The notes under the pieces were generated by a model, which made no database searches, had not been told where the DNA came from, and saw only the letters and a list, made by a program, of their open reading frames with translations. From Verrucomicrobiota bacterium (GTDB lineage: Bacteria > Verrucomicrobiota > Kiritimatiellia > JAAZAB01), in the NCBI GenBank assembly GCA_018896395.1, contig JAHIMN010000298.1:1-10453 (forward strand): a stretch of 10,453 nt of DNA, in the 5' to 3' direction. The position numbers and the translations under genes were made by a program. This document shows, piece after piece, positions 6,481-10,453 of the stretch; the first letter of the stretch is position 1, and the number at the start of each line of letters is the position of its first letter.

Positions 6481-6854
6481 TCATCTTGCGACAACATACC
6501 ATGCCTGGATATCCAGGGCCCAGTGATTCCAGAAGCCCTGCTTGAACACGGCTTTGGCCTTTGTGATGTTGATTCTCTGGAGGAACAGCGGGCCATCCAC
6601 GACCAGGGTATGAAACTTGCCGTGTTCCCCGCAGGGGCAGATGTGCTTTTGAATGAGTTTCCGGACGATCGGCAGTCCCATCAGATCGGCCTGCAAGGCC
6701 AGCAAACGCCCGTCAATGCCATGGAAGCAACAGCGACCGGATTCCCTTCGACACAAAATTCAGAAGGCCGGCCAGCTTGTGACCTTGTTGTTTGGCTTTG
6801 TAGCAGGCGAAAACAGGAGTCCTTGCCGCCGCTCCAGGAACCGATGACTTTTAT
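6481..6854 (-). pseudogene. Degenerate Dph6-type (PF01902) ATP pyrophosphatase
   Basis: Dph6-family proteins use a PP-loop to adenylate substrates. The eukaryotic and archaeal members make diphthamide, while bacterial ones have no settled role. The fragment begins KVIGSWSGGKDSCF (from 6851), with an intact SGGKDS PP-loop. It then needs a frame change at the A-run 6810-6813 to read ACYKAKQQGHKLAGLLNFVS, and another at the C-run 6744-6746 to read GRCCFHGID...LQADLMGLPIV. It ends with the family's C-terminal block CGEHGKFHTLVVDGPLF. The start codon is ATA (6852-6854) where ATG would fit, with no ribosome-binding site. About 100 residues normally between the LGIPL-like and CGENGEFHT-like blocks are missing. 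Both frameshifts are single-base gains in short homopolymers, so sequencing error could explain those, but not the deletion. It lies 14 bases after the dehydrogenase gene, as an operon member would. Confidence 0.82.
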
Positions 6855-6868
6855 GTTAGATATTCAGG

Positions 6869-7927
6869 TCAGAGCTTAACTTCCTGTCCGGCCTTTGCGG
6901 ATTTATAAACGCCGTCCATCAGGCGCATCACGGTCAGGCCTTCGGCTGCGGTCGCCGCCGGGGGACATTCCCCGCGGCAGGCCGCCAGGAACTTGGCGGC
7001 CTGCACGTGAAACTGGTTGCTGTCAGCGCTGAACTGCGGGGTAATATCCGCCAGGCGCCCCTCGTATTCGGTCAGGATTTTAAGCGGCTTGCCGTCCATG
7101 GCCCGGACGCCGCCTTTATCGCCCATCAGTTCAATATATGAGGATTCTTCGGAATTGGCCGCCCAGGCGATTTCAAAGCTAAGCGTGGCCTTCCGTCCGA
7201 AACGCACCAGGCCGACGGCATAATCCTCTACATCGCAAACGCCGGCGTAATTCGGCGGACCGGCCCACATGCCGACATATTTATAAGCCCGCATGTTGGC
7301 GCCGAATTTGGCATAGGTCATGGCGCTGACGCGGGTGGGATGCCACTGGCCGCTCAAGTACATGCACAGGTCAAACCAGTGCACGCCGATATCAATCAGC
7401 GGCCCGCCGCCGGAAACGGCTTTGGTGGTGAACCAGCCGCCCAGCCCCGGAATGCCCCGCCGCCGGATCATCACAGCGCGCATATGGTAGATGTCGCCCA
7501 ACCGGCCGGATTGGACTTCCTCACGGATCAGTTGCGCTTCCGGCTTCTGGCGCCAGACCATCCCAATCTGAACAACCTTGCGCGCTTTCTTCTGGGCGGC
7601 GACAATGTCAGCGGCCTGGCCGGCATGCATGGCCATCGGCTTCTCGAGCAGAATATGTTTGCCGGCGCGCAGGGCGGCCACGGCCACTTCGCGATGCAGA
7701 TGATTGCCGACGCAGATGCTGACCGCCGCCACGTCCGTTTTCAAGAGATCCCGATAATCCGTGAAACGGGCCTTGACCTGATGTTTTTCATTCAACGCTG
7801 CCAGGCGGCCGGCGTCCACGTCGCACAGGGCCGTCAACTCGGCATCGGGACAATGCGCGTAGGCGTCGGCATGAACTTTACCGATCGCTCCCAGTCCGAC
7901 AATACCCACTTTGACTTTTTGTTTCAT
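6869..7927 (-). CDS. Gfo/Idh/MocA-family NAD(P)-dependent oxidoreductase
   Basis: Members of this family oxidise or reduce sugars and cyclitols, for example inositol 2-dehydrogenase or glucose-fructose oxidoreductase. The 352-residue product has an N-terminal Rossmann fold with GLGAIG (11-16), the acidic end of the second strand in CDVDAGRL (about 35-42), the signature EKP (95-97), and the catalytic DxxxH in IDIGVHWFD (D179, H183), followed by the C-terminal beta-sheet domain. The length is typical. The start at 7927 is where homology begins; its ribosome-binding site (GCGGAAA, about 9 bases upstream) is weak. A longer reading to 8110 only antisenses or overlaps the neighbouring gene and was not used. 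It lies 46 bases downstream of the isomerase-like gene on the same strand. The pair probably degrades or rearranges one sugar; the substrate cannot be read from sequence. Confidence 0.9.
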   Translation of the reverse strand: MKQKVKVGIVGLGAIGKVHADAYAHCPDAELTALCDVDAGRLAALNEKHQVKARFTDYRDLLKTDVAAVSICVGNHLHREVAVAALRAGKHILLEKPMAMHAGQAADIVAAQKKARKVVQIGMVWRQKPEAQLIREEVQSGRLGDIYHMRAVMIRRRGIPGLGGWFTTKAVSGGGPLIDIGVHWFDLCMYLSGQWHPTRVSAMTYAKFGANMRAYKYVGMWAGPPNYAGVCDVEDYAVGLVRFGRKATLSFEIAWAANSEESSYIELMGDKGGVRAMDGKPLKILTEYEGRLADITPQFSADSNQFHVQAAKFLAACRGECPPAATAAEGLTVMRLMDGVYKSAKAGQEVKL

Positions 7928-7973
7928 GTTGTGAATTTCCGCTATGTGATGTTCTCCGGCTGACGCCCGGCGG

Positions 7974-8759
7974 TTATCGCAGGGTCTTAAGAAAGCCGGC
8001 AATCCGTTTAACGACCGCAACTTCGTTGTCGTCTTTGCCTTCATACTCGATGGAAAGAAACCCGCGGAAGCCGGCATGCTGAAGCAGGCCGTGGATGCGT
8101 TGCCAGTCAAACTCGCTGTCGCTCCCGTCCGGTTTCACGTTGAAAAACTTGGCATGCACGATGGCCGCCTGCGGCGCACAGCGTTCGATGGACGCATACG
8201 TTTCCGGGCCAACCTGGCTGGTCGGCGGAAAATTGCCGGTATCCATGGTCAGCTTCAGCCACGGGCTGTGCACCACGCCCATCAAGGCCAGCAGTTGGTC
8301 GGCGGTCGTGCCGCCATGATTTTCCATGGCCATCACAATGCCATGCGCCGCTCCGAGGGCCGCCACCTCAGCCACGGCCTGTTTAACCTTTTGAAACAGA
8401 ACCGATCCGCCGGCCGTGAGTTCCGCGCCACTGCCGCAGAAAAACCGCACCCGTGGAGCGCCCAGAAATGCGGCCACCTCAACCCATTTGCGAATGGCTT
8501 CGATTTCCTTCTGCCGCTGGGCATCGTCCGACACCGTCAAATGACCGTCGGCGGACACCATGGCAACGGTTAAATAAAGGTCCGCGCACAGTTTTTTAAG
8601 TTCCACGAGATACGCGCGATCCGTCCCGGGAAAATGATTCCCGAGCAATTCCACGCCATCCAAACCCAGCGCGGCGCATTCCCGCACCCAGGCCATCAGA
8701 TCCATTTTCTTGGCCGCGATGGTGCGATGATAACTCCACGAACTACAGGACGTATTCAT
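7974..8759 (-). CDS. Sugar phosphate isomerase/epimerase-like TIM-barrel protein
   Basis: This 261-residue protein belongs to the xylose-isomerase-like TIM-barrel family (AP_endonuc_2 fold), which includes IolE/IolI-type dehydratases and hydroxypyruvate isomerase. The expected metal ligands are visible in order: E146 in AMENHGG, D173 in TMDTGNF, H202 in IVHAKFF and E238 (or E240) in LSIEYEG. An earlier conserved acidic residue is E37 in DGVELLG. The N-terminal SCSSWSYHR is characteristic of members found next to sugar dehydrogenases. The ATG at 8759 has GGAG six bases upstream. A strong promoter lies about 115 bases upstream, so this is probably the first gene of the minus-strand operon. Substrate not assignable. 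Confidence 0.88.
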   Translation of the reverse strand: MNTSCSSWSYHRTIAAKKMDLMAWVRECAALGLDGVELLGNHFPGTDRAYLVELKKLCADLYLTVAMVSADGHLTVSDDAQRQKEIEAIRKWVEVAAFLGAPRVRFFCGSGAELTAGGSVLFQKVKQAVAEVAALGAAHGIVMAMENHGGTTADQLLALMGVVHSPWLKLTMDTGNFPPTSQVGPETYASIERCAPQAAIVHAKFFNVKPDGSDSEFDWQRIHGLLQHAGFRGFLSIEYEGKDDNEVAVVKRIAGFLKTLR

Positions 8760-8770
8760 ATTTCTCTCCG

Positions 8771-8796
8771 TTAAGGGGCGGTTTTTCCGCCGTTAA
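8771..8796 (-). promoter_or_regulatory. Leader hairpin upstream of the isomerase-like gene
   Basis: GGCGG (8777-8781) pairs with CCGCC (8787-8791) around a five-base loop, with a flanking TTAA/TTAA pair (8771-8774 with 8793-8796). It lies just before the ribosome-binding site (8766-8769) in the predicted leader. It could modulate translation. It is not a standard terminator because no T-run follows on the minus strand. Confidence 0.35.
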
Positions 8797-8873
8797 TGAA
8801 CGGACGCGTTTAGACCGGCTTCCCGTTGTGCCGCCTTTTCAAAAAGGGCAATGGTGCTAACCGTTGCAGGCGT

Positions 8874-8901
8874 AATATAGGCGTCCGCTTCCATTTGTCA
8901 A
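8874..8901 (-). promoter_or_regulatory. Sigma70-like promoter of the minus-strand operon
   Basis: Read on the minus strand, TTGACA (8901-8896) and TATATT (8879-8874) are separated by 16 bases. The -35 box is a perfect match and the -10 box matches at five of six. Transcription would begin near 8866-8868, giving a leader of about 107 bases. This is the best promoter match in the window. The spacer is one base short of ideal. No operator is recognisable around it. Confidence 0.7.
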
Positions 8902-9046
8902 CCCCGCAGGATTCTTCCATAATGAACCTGTGAAGAATTGAAGCAAGACGGTTCAAGCTTGTCACTGATCCTGTCAATATGGTAAAGGATTAGCTTCGTT
9001 CTTCGCTAAAGAGTTGTTGGCTATGACATTTTGATGAGGTTTACTT

Positions 9047-10369
9047 ATGGCTGGCATTTTTAAGGCATACGATATCCGGGGCGTAGTTGGCAAGGATCTG
9101 GACGAGGACCTGGCATGCAAGATCGGCCGCGCGTTTGTGAGTTTTCTTAACTGCCGGCGCGTGGTAGTGGGGCAGGACATGCGGTCGAGCTCGGCAACCA
9201 TGTTCCAGGCGCTGGCCCGCGGGTTGACCCGGCAGGGCGCCGACGTGATCCGGGTGGGCGTCTGCTCCACGCCGATGTCCTATTACGCCAACGGCAAGCT
9301 GGGCGCCGATGCCAGCATCATGATCACGGCCTCGCACAATCCCGGCGAGTGGAATGGGTTCAAACTATGCCGTGAGCAGGCGATTCCGATCAGCGGCGCA
9401 ACCGGTATTCAGGAAATCGAGCGGCGTGTAATGCAGTCTGATTTTACGCCGTCGCCGGCGGCCCCCGGCACGATTTCGAGCTACGATATCCTGCCGGAAT
9501 ACGTGGAGCACGTGAAGCAACTGGCGGCCCTCCAGCGCCCCGTCACGATTGCCGCCGATTGTGCCAACGCCATGGGCTGTGTCGAGGTCAAAGCCCTGGC
9601 AGACCTAATGCGGGTGGATGCCATGTATGACACCCTGGACGGCACGTTTCCGCACCACGAAGCCAATCCGCTCAAGACTGAGACGCTGACCGATCTCCAA
9701 CAGAAAGTGCGGGCGGGAGACTATGATTTCGGCGCCGCCTTCGACGGCGACGCCGACCGCGTGGGCTTCGTGGACGAGACGGGCGCCATCGTGCCCATGG
9801 ACATGATCACGCTCCTGATTGCGCAAAGCATTTTGAAAAAACAGAAAGGCATAATCCTTTACGACCTGCGCAGTAGTTGGACCGTCCGGGAAGTGATCCT
9901 GGAAAACGGCGGCACACCGCAAATGTGCCGGGTGGGACATGCCTTCATCAAACAGCAAATGCGTGCGGCGCATGCGCTTTTTGCGGGCGAACTCTCCGGG
10001 CATTACTATTTCCAGGAGAACTATTTCACCGAGAGCTCCGCCATGGCGGTGCTCTATATCGCCAACCTGCTGAGCCAGTCGCGGGAGCCGCTCTCTGCGA
10101 TGATTAAGCCCTTTCATCGCTATTTCAAGAGCTCGGAGATTAACTCGGAGGTCAAGGACCCGCCGGCGGTCCTCGCGCGGTTGCGCGAAAAGTTCTGCGA
10201 TGGTCGTCAGTTTGAACTCGACGGGCTCAGCGTGGAATTGGCCGACTGGTGGTTTAACGTCCGCTGTTCCAACACCGAGCCGCTGGTTCGTCTGAACCTG
10301 GAAGCCAAAACCCAGGCGCAGTTGGATCAGCACACGCAGGAGCTTTTGGCCCTCATCCGCGCCCCATGA
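9047..10369 (+). CDS. Phosphomannomutase/phosphoglucomutase
   Basis: This alpha-D-phosphohexomutase interconverts mannose or glucose 6-phosphate and 1-phosphate for nucleotide-sugar synthesis. The 440-residue product has all four family motifs: the phosphoserine loop TASHNP (S96), the metal loop DGDADR (233-238), the sugar-binding loop GELSGH (314-319) and the C-terminal phosphate-binding loop RCSNTEP (406-412). The N-terminus AYDIRGVVG is typical, and the overall resemblance is to ManB/AlgC-type enzymes rather than GlmM, which has a different sugar loop. The start is supported by GATGAGG (9033-9039), seven bases upstream. The stop overlaps the next gene's start by ATGA. No convincing + strand promoter was found in the 287 bases shared with the divergent operon. 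Mannose versus glucose preference cannot be decided. Confidence 0.93.
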   Translation: MAGIFKAYDIRGVVGKDLDEDLACKIGRAFVSFLNCRRVVVGQDMRSSSATMFQALARGLTRQGADVIRVGVCSTPMSYYANGKLGADASIMITASHNPGEWNGFKLCREQAIPISGATGIQEIERRVMQSDFTPSPAAPGTISSYDILPEYVEHVKQLAALQRPVTIAADCANAMGCVEVKALADLMRVDAMYDTLDGTFPHHEANPLKTETLTDLQQKVRAGDYDFGAAFDGDADRVGFVDETGAIVPMDMITLLIAQSILKKQKGIILYDLRSSWTVREVILENGGTPQMCRVGHAFIKQQMRAAHALFAGELSGHYYFQENYFTESSAMAVLYIANLLSQSREPLSAMIKPFHRYFKSSEINSEVKDPPAVLARLREKFCDGRQFELDGLSVELADWWFNVRCSNTEPLVRLNLEAKTQAQLDQHTQELLALIRAP

Positions 10370-10453
10370 ACCCTGCGCTAATCAAAACCATCCGCCGCCA
10401 GCACACCGAACGCTTTGGCCAGCCGCCCGCCGTCGTGGCCTATGCGCCCGGTC
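10366..10453 (+). CDS. galK: Galactokinase, N-terminal fragment (runs off the window)
   Basis: Only 29 codons are visible. The reading frame begins MNPALIKTIRRQHTERFG and reaches VVAYAPG at the window edge. Galactokinases of the GHMP family have FG...P..VVxAPGRVNLIGEHTDY at this position, and the spacing fits. The enzyme phosphorylates galactose to galactose 1-phosphate in the Leloir pathway. The start codon overlaps the mutase stop (ATGA), indicating translational coupling and a shared hexose-phosphate role. Another GHMP kinase (such as a mevalonate or sugar-1-kinase) remains possible because the diagnostic GEHTDY lies beyond the edge. Confidence 0.75.
   Translation, partial: MNPALIKTIRRQHTERFGQPPAVVAYAPG

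Noticed and set aside
6523..6879. 118-codon open frame on the + strand over the Dph6 relic
   Set aside because: The opposite strand carries recognisable Dph6 motifs (SGGKDS, CGEHGKFHT), while this frame resembles nothing, so it is a shadow of the pseudogene.
7928..8110. 61-residue N-terminal extension of the Gfo/Idh/MocA protein
   Set aside because: It overlaps the isomerase-like gene in another frame, and the Rossmann fold begins right after the Met at 7927.

Overview
This is a GC-rich bacterial chromosome segment of ordinary housekeeping and metabolic genes, with unusually structured DNA between several of them. The L20 N-terminus (MPRATNAPASRRRRKRR), the pairing of a TIM-barrel sugar isomerase with a Gfo/Idh/MocA dehydrogenase, and the many long palindromic intergenic repeats suggest a member of the PVC superphylum (Verrucomicrobia, Kiritimatiellota or Lentisphaerae type). 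That assignment is inference; no rRNA or phylogenetic marker was compared.

Layout. Positions 1-407 hold no gene. They contain a large imperfect palindrome (74-199), several smaller hairpins and a likely promoter. The ribosomal genes rpmI (L35) and rplT (L20) follow on the + strand. They are separated by 125 bases that hold a cloverleaf-like palindrome. infC, the usual first gene of this cluster, is not within the 407 bases upstream. rplT converges on a minus-strand block with only 12 bases between the two stop codons.

Read in the direction of transcription (right to left), the minus-strand genes are: a sugar-phosphate isomerase/epimerase-like TIM barrel, a Gfo/Idh/MocA oxidoreductase, a broken Dph6-type ATP pyrophosphatase, a membrane-anchored M28 metallopeptidase, an LplT-like MFS transporter, and an Aas-like acyltransferase/acyl-ACP synthetase. 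A strong sigma70-like promoter (TTGACA-16-TATATT) precedes the first gene. The last two genes overlap by 4 bases and match the lplT-aas lysophospholipid salvage pair of Escherichia coli: a flippase imports lysophospholipid and Aas re-acylates it. Here Aas carries its own acyl carrier protein domain between the acyltransferase and the AMP-ligase domains.

On the far right, + strand, are a phosphomannomutase/phosphoglucomutase and, overlapping it by ATGA, the first 29 codons of a probable galactokinase. Together they suggest a hexose-phosphate interconversion operon running out of the window.

The observations most worth a second look are: (1) the ACP domain embedded in Aas, with a changed residue in the acyltransferase motif; (2) two palindromes (618-670 and 5043-5107) that both fold as three hairpins closed by an outer stem; (3) the Dph6-family relic with a lost start codon, two +1 frameshifts and a large internal deletion; (4) the 25-bp inverted repeat upstream of rpmI.
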